A stretch of 64,000 nt of DNA from Jacaranda mimosifolia (Eukaryota; Streptophyta; Magnoliopsida; Lamiales; Bignoniaceae), in contig CM032131.1 in NCBI GenBank assembly GCA_018894105.1, forward strand, positions 20,751,578-20,815,577. The letters are read 5' to 3'. Positions 1 through 10,725 of the stretch are shown here, piece by piece. The notes below the pieces were generated by a model, which was not told where the DNA came from, made no database searches, and saw only the letters and a program-made list of their open reading frames with translations. The position numbers and the translations under genes were made by a program. How positions within the stretch are numbered: the stretch's first letter is position 1; every line of letters begins with the position of its first letter.

Positions 1-294
1 GGGTGCGTTTGGTTATGTTCCCATTTTCATTTTCATTTTCATTTTCATTTTTCAAATTTTTAAAATTTGAAAAGGTATTTAGAGAAAATAAATTGACCAT
101 AAATTTGTATTTAGATAAGTTGTTGAAAAATTAATGATTATGTAGGATTTAGTAGGTTGTAAGTGAAGAGATATAGTAACAAAAAAAAAAAAAAAAAACA
201 AAGAGAGAAAATATATATGTTATTGGGAAAAAATAGATAAATCATAAAAAAATATAATTTGAGAATAGAAACAAAAATATATTAAATAAAGATA
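1..294. mobile_element. Left arm of a Harbinger/Tourist-type MITE
   Basis: The window opens on GGGTGCGTTTGGTT, a terminal sequence typical of Tourist/Harbinger MITEs, followed by TTTTCA-rich and A-rich sequence without coding content. The matching inverted end (ACCAAACGATCC) is at 18435-18446 and is followed by TAA. Its inner edge, ATAAAGATA at 286-294, is nearly repeated as ATAAAGACA at 18356-18364. That is what a 9-bp target duplication of an inserted MULE would look like. The flank left of base 1 is outside the window, so the outer target duplication cannot be checked. Confidence 0.45.
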
Positions 295-300
295 TGGTTA

Positions 301-1384
301 ATTGGGGAGAAGTAGCCAAAGCTACTTTCAATTTAGGAATCAATCCCTATTTGAATTTTGTTTGTCTTCACTCCCTAGTTAAAGTTTTTTTTTGAGTCTA
401 CTCTCCAGTTGAGTTAAAAGACAAAAACTACCCCACTTAAATTGAAAATACCAAGAAACACTCTACTCAACCCCTCACAAACACGTTTCTTCAAAATAAC
501 CCCCCTTCACGTTTTTTCTACATTTTCCCTTCATCTTTAAGACCGATTCTCACTCTCTCAGACGACGCTATCTTCGCCTTATTCCTACTGGTGCTGCAAC
601 AATTAACCTTCTTCTCTCTTCCCTTTCTTTTTTTTGAACTAATTTTTCACTGTTCGTTATGTTGCCCAAGCTAGAAGGATTTGTATTTTCACTCCTCAAT
701 TGCATAGTTTATGAGTTAAGTTTTGTAATTTTATGTTCTATTATTTTGTATTGAAAAATATTAAAAGGATTTTCATACATTTCTTTGTTTGCATATTGTT
801 TTATCTTGGTTTTTAATTATTTTAGACCTGTTTTTGATATACTCAATTCACCCACAATCAATCTCTTCTTTTATAAAAACCTCTAATGTAAGTTTTTTTG
901 TGCTTGAATATTGTCAATTTAAACTTCATTTGTTGTTTTAATTGCATATTTTAATTATCAATTATCTGAATTTAATAATTATAAAATTCATATAAGGTAT
1001 ATGTATATTAGTTGTTTGTAACTAAATTTTAAGGATACTATATGATTTATGGTGTATACAAAGTACATAAGTCATGTTTCAGTATTTTTTGGGCATCTAT
1101 TCCTATAAACTCATCATTAGTATGATTGATATTATTTTCAAATAATATAGTAGCAAAGTTTAGATTTTCAATATTTAAATTGCGAGTTGCAATACACAAA
1201 ATTTCCAATTTAGGATTCTATGCAAAAAAATTTGGTATAAAAATTCAAACTTTCAGTATATAAATTATAAGTTATAGTTCCAAAACTTTCAATATCGTAT
1301 TTATGTAGTTATATATCTCTCTTTTTTGCAAAAATAATGGCTAAACCTCGAGGACCTATACACCAAACTACCAAAAGGTAACAG
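301..1384. other. Noncoding MULE left end
   Basis: This AT-rich stretch holds the degenerate terminal inverted repeat (about 301-430), then C-rich and T-rich sequence with CCCC tracts at 430-540, then AT-rich sequence. I see no reading frame or motif I can name. Confidence 0.4.
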
Positions 1385-1721
1385 AGAATCCGAGCTATAT
1401 TTTCGGTGCTCTTCAAGGTACTTTAAAAATGTTATGAAGGAGCTAGATGATAAGATGAGCTTCAGGCACACATGGCCTTTCTCTAGCCGACTGATTCCCT
1501 TGATCATATAACTAGGAGGGAACGTGGCAGATTGTTATGCGAAAAATAGGGACATAAACTGTGGAGTTTATATATGTCTTTGGGCAGAGTGTTATGTGAA
1601 AAACACCAAGGATTTCAGAGAATATGCAAATAAATATTCTATAGACACGCATCGAACACATATTGCTGCAAAAATTTTGACCGATGAGCATAGTTTAATA
1701 TATTCTAAGGCTCAACGATGA
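1385..1721 (+). pseudogene. Ulp1-like (C48) cysteine peptidase, C-terminal remnant
   Basis: Ulp1/SENP peptidases remove SUMO-like modifiers. MULE-encoded copies have this fold but no established role in transposition. The C-terminal catalytic-cysteine region reads NCGVYICLWAECYV at about 1557-1598, matching the family's DCGVY motif with N for D. Upstream, the same frame shows VMKELDDKMSFRHTWPF, which fits the stretch before the catalytic Gln/Cys segment. A TAA (about 1508-1510) interrupts the frame. The His and Asp of the triad were not found, so this is a broken fragment. No start codon can be assigned. It sits between the MULE left end and the repeat array, as expected for cargo of a Ulp1-type MULE. 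Confidence 0.5.
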
Positions 1722-1897
1722 TGTTCGAATGGTTATTATTTGGATGAATTTACCTTTTGTATATGGATATTGAGGTGATTGTTTCAGTATTTCTGACATT
1801 CTTACCAGATAATATTTATAATTTATGTTTTTGGATGATCATAATGGATGGAGACAATTCATAGTATAATTTGGAATTTTATTTATATATAGATACT

Positions 1898-1930
<33 letters not shown>

Positions 1931-1934
1931 TATA

Positions 1935-3972
1935 GGTTAGCTCAAAATAAGTATACAACTAGTGATAACTCAGTACCTAAACGCAGTTCCAGAGTACATA
2001 ATTACCAAAACTAGGTACTTTTTGCAGGTTTCCAGTATAAGTGAGAGCATAAGTGGTTGGATGTTGCTGTTTGTATTTCCAACCATTTCAACCATTATTG
2101 TATTAGATTGTCTCATGTGTTGTTCCAAACATCAAATTAAGGTTCAACTTGGCTTGTGGGAAAGCAAGCACAAAATCACGCAAAATGATTACATAAATAG
2201 GGAAAACTCAGTACATAATTGCCAAAACTAGGTACTTTTTTGCGGATTTCTAGTATCATTTTCAACATATAAGGGATCGAGTTCAATTCGGCCTAATCTG
2301 GCCATTGCATAATCAGAAAACCATGACGTATTAGCTTTTGGACTCATATAGTCATAATGATAGGTTCAGTGGTTTTCGATGGTGGATGTGGGTGTTTGAG
2401 TTCCCAACCATTTCAACACGTATTTGACGATCATTTCTTCAACAAACCACGGTTTTGTCATGTTAGGGTGTCTTATGTGTTGTTCCACACATCAAATTGA
2501 GCCTCATCTCGACCTTTGAAAAAGCAAGGACAAAAACACGTAAAATAAGTACACAACCTTATCAAATTAAGTATATAAATGTAGTTTTGGAGTACATAAA
2601 TGTCAATACTGGGCAAGTTTTCACGAATTTTCAGTATCATTCTCAGCACATTAGGGATCGAGTTCAATTCGACTTAATCTGGCCATTGTATGATTAAAAG
2701 ACTATGTCACATTAGTCTAAGGACTCATATAGTAATGATAAGGTCACTAGTTTTCGATGGTGGTGTCGAGAGGATTCATTTGGCTTATGCATCAATGGTT
2801 TATACTACTATGATGAGAGCGCAAGTGGTTAGATATGGGTGTTTGAGTTCTCAACCATTTCAACACGTACTATCATGATCATTTCTTCAACAAGCTACGA
2901 TTTTGTCACATTAGGATGTCTTATGTGTTGCTCCACGCATCGAATTGAGTTTCATCTCAGCCTTTAAAGAAGCAAGGACATAAACACGCAAAATAAGTAC
3001 ACAACTTTGGCAAATTAAGTACATAAAATAGGTACATTTTCGTGGATTTCTAGTATCATTCTCGGCACATTAGGGATCAATTTCAATTTGGTCTAATTTG
3101 GCCATTGCATGATCATAAGACCATGTCATATTACTCTAAGGACTCATATAGTCATGATAGATTCACTAGTTTTCGATGGTGGTGTTAGGAGTATTTATTT
3201 GGCTCATGCATCAATGATTTACACTACTATGAATGAGAGCGCAAGTAGTTAGATATGGGTGTTTGAGTTCCCAACTATTTCAACATGTACTATCACAATT
3301 ATTTCTTCAATAAACTATGATTTTGTCGCATTAGGCTGTCTTATGTGTTGTTCTACGAATTAAATTGAGCCTTATCTAGACTTTTGAAAAACTAAGGACA
3401 TAAACATGCAAAATAAGTATACAACCTTAGCAAGTTAAGCACATAAACATAGTTCTAGATTACATAAATGCTAATACTAGGTACATTTTGTGGATTTTCG
3501 GTATCATTCTCAGCACATTATGGATCGAGTTCAATTTGGTCTAATCTGGCCATTGCATGATCATAAGACCATGTCATTTTAGTCTAAGCACTCATATAGT
3601 CATGATAGGTTCACTAGTTTTTGATGGTGGTGTTAGGAGGATTCATTTGACTTATGTATCAATGGTTTATACTACTATGAATCAGAGCGCAAGTGATTAG
3701 ATGTGGGTGTTTGAGTTCCCAACAATTTCAACACGTACTATCACGATCACGATTATTTTTTCAACAAACTATGATTATGTTGCGTTAGTGTATCTTATGT
3801 GTTGTTCCACGCATCAAATTGAGTGTCATCTCGGCCTTTGGAAAAGCAACAAAATAAACACACAAAATAATTACACAACCTTAGGGAATTAAGTACATAA
3901 ATGTAGTTCTGGAGTACATAAATGCCAATACTGGGTATGTTTTTGCGGATTTTCGGTATCATTCTTAGCATA
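1935..3972 (+). repeat. Tandem array of ~449-bp units, left half
   Basis: The anchor TTAGGGATCGAGTTCAATT recurs with variations near 2271, 2653, 3072 and 3521, spaced 382, 419 and 449 bp apart; earlier units carry deletions. Each unit holds several copies of AGTACATAA-like motifs, a TTTTCGATGGTGGTGT segment and a TTATGTGTTGTTCCA segment. Short open frames in it are not conserved between units, so it is noncoding. It stops at ATTCTTAGCATATTA, where the Harbinger begins. Confidence 0.85.
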
Positions 3973-3975
3973 TTA
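3973..3975. repeat. TTA target site duplication, left copy
   Basis: TTA lies between the tandem repeat and the first base of the Harbinger. The same trinucleotide stands at 13424-13426, where the repeat unit resumes in phase. PIF/Harbinger elements duplicate TWA on insertion. Confidence 0.8.
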
Positions 3976-3995
3976 GGCTATGATTGCATATGAGA

Positions 3996-5299
3996 TCATG
4001 TCTCATTTTCCATGTTTTAGAGATTATGGGGTGGTTTTGGTATTTGAGAGATATCAAAAATGGAAAATAAAGTTGTGAATGAATGTGAGATGAAGGTGTA
4101 ATGATTATAGTGATTTGATGTGAGGTTGTGAATGGTTGTGAGATTTGTTTTATAGAATGAGATTGTTTTATGAGTTTTAATTTGTGGGTTTGTTTGAAAA
4201 TTATAATATTATAAAAAATAAATGTAATTAATTTAATAAATAAATTAAATTCAAAAAAAATTTAGATTAAGATACTATGCAATAACTTGGTAAATTGTAC
4301 GTGGGGATGGGGAAAATGAAAAAATAATTATTTTTTTCTTAACAACAACATCTCTACCATTTGTTGCTTAATCTGGTAAGTTTTTTTAATATTCTTGAAA
4401 AGATTATGAAATGTTCTGTATCATCCCAAATTAATGCATAAAAGTCATTATTATTTTGCATTGTCCCATATTAGCTGATTTAAAAAAGGGAGGGGGGGGG
4501 GATGTTTTTGGGTTTTAGGTTTTAGTATGTTTGGAATTTATAATTAGTTGATAAAAATTTGTAAAATAATTTATATATTTTGGGAATTGAAAAAATGTTA
4601 CAATTTAATTTAGTCAATTAATTTGGCCAGTTCAAAGTAGGTGATGAACAACTTGTTATTCTATTTTGTGAAAGTAACTTCTCCCCCAAAATTAATAATT
4701 AATCCGATAAGATTGAAATTATGTTTTTGTCAGTTATATGTGAAAAATGAAAGGTAAAATTGCGCACCAACCCAAAAGTTAAATGTAATTTTTTAAATGA
4801 GTGTGGAGCATAGAACTAATCAACCAAACTTGAATTTGTTGTTTGTAAATCACATTTTATATGCCAAATTAATTTTCCACCATACCATCCATGGTTTCAT
4901 ACTTAATAAATATTATACATTTGCAGAGTGCACCAAGCAAATATTGTTCCAAACTCTCGAGTAATAGCAACACTACAGAGGGAAAACTAAACCATACATT
5001 TGTCATACGAAACATAACAAGATGAAAATGATACAATCGCCTATTGATTGTAGTAGGCTGCAGTAACAAACCATAAACCATAGGTACAATCCAGATACGT
5101 AGCACGATAACATAAAAGGTTCTAAGACATAACTGCCACACACATCATATCACGACTTAACATAAACAAGCACGATCGCAGTCTAGAACATAGTAGCCAA
5201 TACTACATATTTTGGTCCTACAGGCATTAAGGGAAAGATAAGAGCAGAATAACAATATTAAATCCAACATACATACGAACTAACATAAAAGGAACTCAA
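3996..5299. other. Noncoding 3' part of the Harbinger element
   Basis: This is the sequence between the left terminal repeat and the last minus-strand reading frame. It is AT-rich with a G10 run near 4490 and TG-rich subterminal sequence at 4000-4200. No reading frame here has recognisable protein motifs. Confidence 0.5.
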
Positions 5300-6249
5300 A
5301 CAGTAGCATAAGCACCAATGACATCAAGGCCATCGACCCTATCCATGAAATGCACCTGCACTGGGGGACCTATCAGTGCTCTCAAAAGTGTCCTCTGATC
5401 TACGTCCAACCCTGCGCGCTGCCTCTCTCATGAGGGCAGCATCTCAAGGCTCTCTCGTAGATGATGACACCACATCACTAGTTTCCTGAGTGTCAAAGAG
5501 CTTGAGAATATCATGTTGCTGCGGGGAGGGCACACGTGGTCGTGGTGGGGAGATGTGTGGTGGATGAGAGGGGCGGCATGTGCAACTTGAGTCAATGCTC
5601 CCAATCGGAGTTCGAGATGATGATTGAGGCTGCTAGGCCACCAACGTATGCATCGTCATCATCAAGGTCAGCAACACGTCCGTACGTAAAAATATAACTC
5701 AATTGTATGAAAAATGGCTCCTCATGGACGCAAAAGGGTCACTATCGTATAATCTCCTTTGACAACAATAAAATTTAAAAAATATTATTCAATTTTGTTA
5801 ATAGAAGTATGAGTGAAGTAGCACAGCAACTGCATACAAGACATGAAGCAAAAAGTTCATACATGTCCAATATTAGCCTAGTCTTGGGCATACTATCGAT
5901 GTAATGCAGTAATCTTCCTCTTGACCTTCTGCATTGATATGTCAAAACCGAATTGGTAAGAGAGATGTCGGAACATGTTGACGCATAGGTCTAACATGGC
6001 AGGCTGAAGTGATAAATCTTGTGTGCTAACTACTGACATCATGAGATGGAATAGTGCTACCTCTTCCTCGTCAGTCCAGTGTGCATCACGAAAGTAGTTG
6101 TCAATAATCTGATTCCTTGTGCGCAACATCTTTATAGTTCTAATCATAATTTTGTTGCCATAAAGCATCCTCTGACATGTCCACATTGCGCCGGTGTCGG
6201 TCTGATGATAAACCTTCTGCATTCTCCTCATGATGGTCCAGGTTCGCAT
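5300..6249 (-). pseudogene. Second Myb/SANT-like reading frame of the Harbinger
   Basis: An open stretch at 6249-5893 ends in WTDEEEVALFHLM, then QFGFDISMQKVKRK and ITALHR. This helix-turn-helix pattern (W.DEE..L...M, then a QLK.K-like recognition helix) is seen in plant Myb/SANT-like and trihelix DNA-binding domains. Further down the minus strand, frames resume with RVADLDDDDAYVGGLAAS and other low-conservation stretches to about 5300, broken by stops and probably an intron. It lies directly downstream of the transposase, while the usual Myb-like ORF1 is already present upstream at 8645-7750. It may be a duplicated accessory protein or the tail of a fusion. The DNA-binding role is inferred from the motif only. 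Confidence 0.45.
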
Positions 6250-6253
6250 ATTG

Positions 6254-7330
6254 CTAGATTATGTCATTAGTGTAAACATATCGCCGAACAAAGTTATGAA
6301 GAACACAACATGTTATAACAATGTATGCCTGCGTGGAGACTAGGTATTTTGGCGTCAGACCACGAACTATAGGAAGTCTTTTCTTCAGAATACCAAAGTA
6401 GCGCTTAATGTGGTTCCTGACAGTCGCGTGGCATCGATTGAACAATTCTCTATGAGTTCAGCGCCCGTTCCACACCATGTCAATCCAGAAGATGACACCT
6501 CTTCCCCCTGTATGGTGACAAGAAATCGAAAAAGTTCGTGTAGCTAGAATCAACGACGTAGTACTTTCCTATGGCAACGGTAGTTTTTTTGTTGATGTCA
6601 GAGCAGTACTAATATATGAAAGTGTTGTTTGTACAAAAATTACAGGTAATTCATCTGTGGTGGCCAAGGAAAGTTGTATGCGGGATTGGATCTCCATCCA
6701 AAAATATTCGTGCTCGTTTGCTCTGTCTTCCAAACCAGATAGCACAAACGTGAACATCAAATTGAAATCACAGACAACCATCACATTTTATGCCACTAGT
6801 GCCTTTTTGCATCGATATGTAGATTGCCGGCTCTCAAGGACTAAGGTCAGGATTATAGTCTCATCTATAGATCCAATGCAATCCTGCAGCCATCATATGC
6901 ATGACATCACACGCAATATACGAGCAAAATGTGTATCCTCAATAGTATCTCAAGAATTACCTTAAAGTATAGATACATGTTAGGGTTGTGCTGTATGTAC
7001 TGAGACACAGTGTCGAAATCTGACGGCCTTATGTAACTCGACACCAATGCACAAAGGGCATCGCAAATAATTTTGTACTACTTTGATATTATTTCAGGCG
7101 AGTGTTGGAATCGCTCCGCCATGATTATATGTCGGTGGTGCATTCCAATCGTGTGAAGAAAAATAGCAAAGGGCTCATCGAGTGAAGTCCTTGACCTTTG
7201 GTGTTCATCAATGAGACCTCAATCCCTCATGATGGAGCACAATAGACGAAAATAATCCTTAGTAAGGCGTAACTGGTCCTCAAAACAGCTATTGTGGCCT
7301 TGCAGTAATGCATTCAACCAATCGGGGCCT
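6254..7330 (-). pseudogene. PIF/Harbinger DDE transposase, several stops
   Basis: This nuclease-type transposase would cut and rejoin element ends together with the Myb-like partner. Family landmarks run in order on the minus strand: WLNALLQGHNSCFEDQ and SIMRD (7320-7200), SLDEPFAIFLHTIG with MAERFQHSPEIIS (about 7180-7080), DCIGSIDETI holding the first catalytic Asp, VMVVCDFNLMFTF, then YYVVDSSYTNFF and LSPYRGKRCHL holding the second Asp. It ends with YFGILKKRLPIV and CCVLHNFVRR (6400-6270). TAA at 6788-6790 just before VMVVCDFN, a TAG after SPEIISK and a frameshift after the PYRG motif inactivate it. Most diagnostic residues survive, so decay is fairly recent. Confidence 0.85.
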
Positions 7331-7749
7331 CAGAAATGCAAAGTGCGGCATGGTACATGCAACACGTTGGAAAAGGAATGAGGAGATACTTGGTATAAGT
7401 ATAAGAAACCACCAAATGCATGATTTTGATTCCTCCTTGCTGCATCCACCACGTTATTGAGCACATTGTTCTATACATCGTTAGGACCTTTATCAAAATC
7501 GTCATTGTCCATCCCTATATTTCAGAAATGTTTAATCCAACTTCAACATCAAGTGGAAGTGAATCTTTAATACTACAAACACATGCATCGAATGACAAGG
7601 CAATCATGGACAACATAAACAAAAGTTTGCAAATAACCAAGTATTCAAAAACAGAGTTCAAATAAAAGTTTGTAGCACAACATTCGAAGGCCAGAAAGTA
7701 AGTAGGTGATGATAGCTAAATGACATCAGAGTATGAAGTAGTACTGCAT

Positions 7750-8645
7750 CACATCAAGCTCTTCAGGTAGGATCGTCTATGCTCAGGAGGGAGGGCAAGG
7801 AACATCCTTCGACGCATGGATCCTCAAGCTCACACACATCTCAACAGTAGTAATAGAAGTCGAGTCGTACTGTGCAGCGATGGCCTCGTTAGCATGCGTG
7901 AAGGAGTGCATGGCGGAGACCACCGCTGGGTCATGACCCTTCTTCCTACAGGACGAACTACAGCCTGATGAGGAAGGTTTATAGGTGCCAGGATGGGGCT
8001 AGGATGAAGGCGGTGTGGAGAACGCACTATCATCAAGATCATTGCCCAAGCTCTCCTCATGCTGACGTCTATGCCTACTTGATAAGGACCCCTGTGCAGA
8101 AGACTGCGCCATGCACCGGTCATTGTCGTAGGTGCATATATGACAGTCATATATCAGTAATGGGGTAGTAGCTTACGTCGTAATGTAGCATCTCTAGGAT
8201 TAGCCTACAAAAATGGTTGGGTTAAGAATTCAGCAATTACTTGCTTTAGAGATAGATTAATCACATAAATCAATTCAAATTAAATCATAGCATTCACGCA
8301 CTGCTAGCCATTGCGTCCAACACTCATCCGAAGTAGTGATCAAATTGTTTTCGTCGTCCCAGCCAAAACCAGTATTGGTTACAGTAGCTTATGGTACCTC
8401 CACCACTTTTGCTTCAACCTTCGATTTTTTCCTGGAAGTTGTGGTACAGTGTAATTATAGCCGAGGCAAGCCAAATTCATCTTAACTATGAAATTCATCC
8501 ATGGCGATTAAGAGAAGTGGGAACCCCTTGGACCACACTTAAGAACCTCGTCATACATTATCTGTATCAACATAGCCTCATTTTTTTGGGGCCACAACGC
8601 ATTCTCTCCATGACAATAGTCAGACATTTGTAAACTATTTTCCAT
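7750..8645 (-). pseudogene. Harbinger ORF1, Myb/SANT-like DNA-binding protein
   Basis: Harbinger transposons need a Myb-like partner that binds subterminal DNA and helps import the transposase. From a probable ATG near 8645 the frame reads MENSLQMSDYCHGEN, then the Myb/SANT helix LWPQKNEAMLIQIMYDEV. After a frameshift come GYNYTVPQLPGKNRRLKQKW and TGFGWDDENNLITTSDECW (about 8480-8310), which are hallmarks of plant LIMYB-type domains. A Ser-rich tail (SSSGCSSSC, then SAMHSFTHANEAIAAQYD) continues at about 7990-7850 in another frame. At least one frameshift and in-frame stops make it nonfunctional. A short intron near 8180-8300 is possible. Confidence 0.7.
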
Positions 8646-8723
8646 ATATAATAAAAAATATATTTTTGGCATGTTGATCATCACAATAAGTGATAGTACT
8701 AAAAATATTAAGTTATATGGCAC

Positions 8724-9253
8724 ATAGTTTATTTATGAAGCATGAAGAGAGAATCACACAAGTACCACATAATATGAAATAGGAACAATTAGCATACAAG
8801 TACAAGTCACGTTGTCTAAGTGATCATTGATTGCTACAAATAAAACTTAATTTTATTAAATTCGATAAAGAAAAAAAGTTTCTACTAATTTAAATTATAT
8901 TACAATGCTTTATGTCTTCGTATTAATTTAAATAGCTTCTTAGTGATGTCCAACTACTTTCCTCATATTGTACATTTAACAGATATAAAATTTAGTTATG
9001 AAGATGATGACAATTAGAAATATTAATTATTCAATTAAAATATATTATGAGTCCCACTCACATACATGATGTATGTTTAATTTCGACATGAAAGTTCACG
9101 ATCATGGTGGCTTTTGATAAAACTGAATTAGTAGTCTTAATAATATTTTTAGTATTATAAATTTTCAATGACAATGCTTCCTAACATATTGCTAATTTTT
9201 TTATAGAAAAAAACTTAATTGCGAAACAAATTGTTGATATTTAGTATATAATA
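8724..9253. other. AT-rich noncoding Harbinger sequence
   Basis: No reading frame with protein motifs. It lies upstream of ORF1 in element orientation and may be leader or intron. Confidence 0.4.
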
Positions 9254-9870
9254 TTAAGGAAAAATTATTAGAAGCTCCTTAAAATATATTTTTTTATATC
9301 TAAAAGCCCATTAAAATATTTTCCAAACTCAAATATTCATTCCATCAACTTTTAACTCAAAAAAATCAAATAACTAATTTTTTCACTCAATTGCCCTCAA
9401 TTAAGTAAATTCTTTAAATTATCCTTAACTTATCAAATTTAGAAACTTAATGAATTAACTTTTTTTAATAAAATAGTTTCTTTATTTTCTTAACTGACTT
9501 ACATGAATGATGATTTTAAGTTTAATAAACAATTTTTTTTGAAGATATATATATCTCTAAATTTCAATAGAAATACTTATAAATTCTAAAATCAAATGAA
9601 CTAAACAACAAGACTAAAGTATTTTTCAAATTCATAAACAACTTTTCTAATTTTTACTACAAAGAGAATTAAAAAAGAATTAATTTTGATAAACAATTTT
9701 TTTTCCTAATGTGAGATATTCAAGTGTATTTTTTTTTCCCCTAAAAAATAGAGTAAAAGTTAATAGTTGGACATTTTGTAATAAAAAGATTTGGTAGATT
9801 GAAAAAATAATATGTTAATTTTTTGGATATAAAAATTTTATTTTAAAGGGGTTTCAGTAATTTTCCTTAA
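9254..9870. mobile_element. 617-bp MITE nested in the Harbinger
   Basis: The ends form inverted repeats of roughly 50 bp. The left end starts TTAAGGAAAAATTATTAGAA and the inverted right end starts TTAAGGAAAATTACTGAAAC; both run on to a TTTTTATATC(T/C)AAAA block. The interior is AT-rich with no coding capacity. The outermost TTAA/TTAA may include a duplicated TTA or TA target. The family is uncertain. Confidence 0.65.
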
Positions 9871-10692
9871 TTCTAATGCTACTTGGTTAGTAAAGTTGCA
9901 TCTAATTCTTTTAGTTTAGCAAAGCTAAAAAAATTTATTCATGTTTGTGTGAGCATAGCACCTCCACTTACTCACATATGTCAAGTTTTACATTTTCAAA
10001 TAGCATCAATGCATGTAATTTTCTTATAGGGATGATTTAAATATTATATTTCTAATTTCCAAATAATATTGATAACAAAGTTATAATTTCAATTTCATTA
10101 ACAACCTTGCAAATCCCCACTAATTTTTCTTTTTCTTGTAAAAATAAAAGTGTTTAATGAATGCAATTCCCCCAATTTTTTCACTTTCCCCATCCAAAAA
10201 TGATTGTTTACTATTTATTAATTTTTCTTATTATTTTTTTTCTTTCGGTTTTGTCAAAGAATGCAGAACCCCACCACTTCGAAAATTAATATGTTGTTTG
10301 TTTCCTATTTACCAAGCACAGTTTCATCATTTCAGAATTGTCTCTACATGTACTAGTCCATGTGATTTCCTATAAATTGTTATTAATTTTTAAAATTATC
10401 ATTAGTGTAAAATTTAGCACACTCAAATAATGCCCGAAGGACCATTTATAGTAATTTGATAATTAAAAATTTGTTTGGAGTCGTCACTTAGTATTGCCAT
10501 AAGTTCGTCCTCTATACACAGTCATCTGGAGGGGGAAATTTCCAAAATTAAGCATATACATACAACAACATAAGTCATACATTTTTTTATTAACATATGT
10601 ATCTGACAAATACAGCCAACTCATAATATTTTATGTTGGAATAATTAACATAGTTCAGCAGCATATATGCAATGTCTAATTATATGATATAC

Positions 10693-10725
<33 letters not shown>

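Noticed and set aside
2271..3530. CRISPR-like array
   Set aside because: Units are about 449 bp, diverged and contiguous, with no short repeat-spacer structure; the genome is a plant.
1962..3892. Several open frames of 60-90 residues
   Set aside because: They fall in the 449-bp tandem units and are not preserved between units.
7314..7665. Open frames on both strands near the transposase N-terminus
   Set aside because: They are out of frame with the transposase motifs; only the interrupted frame is supported.
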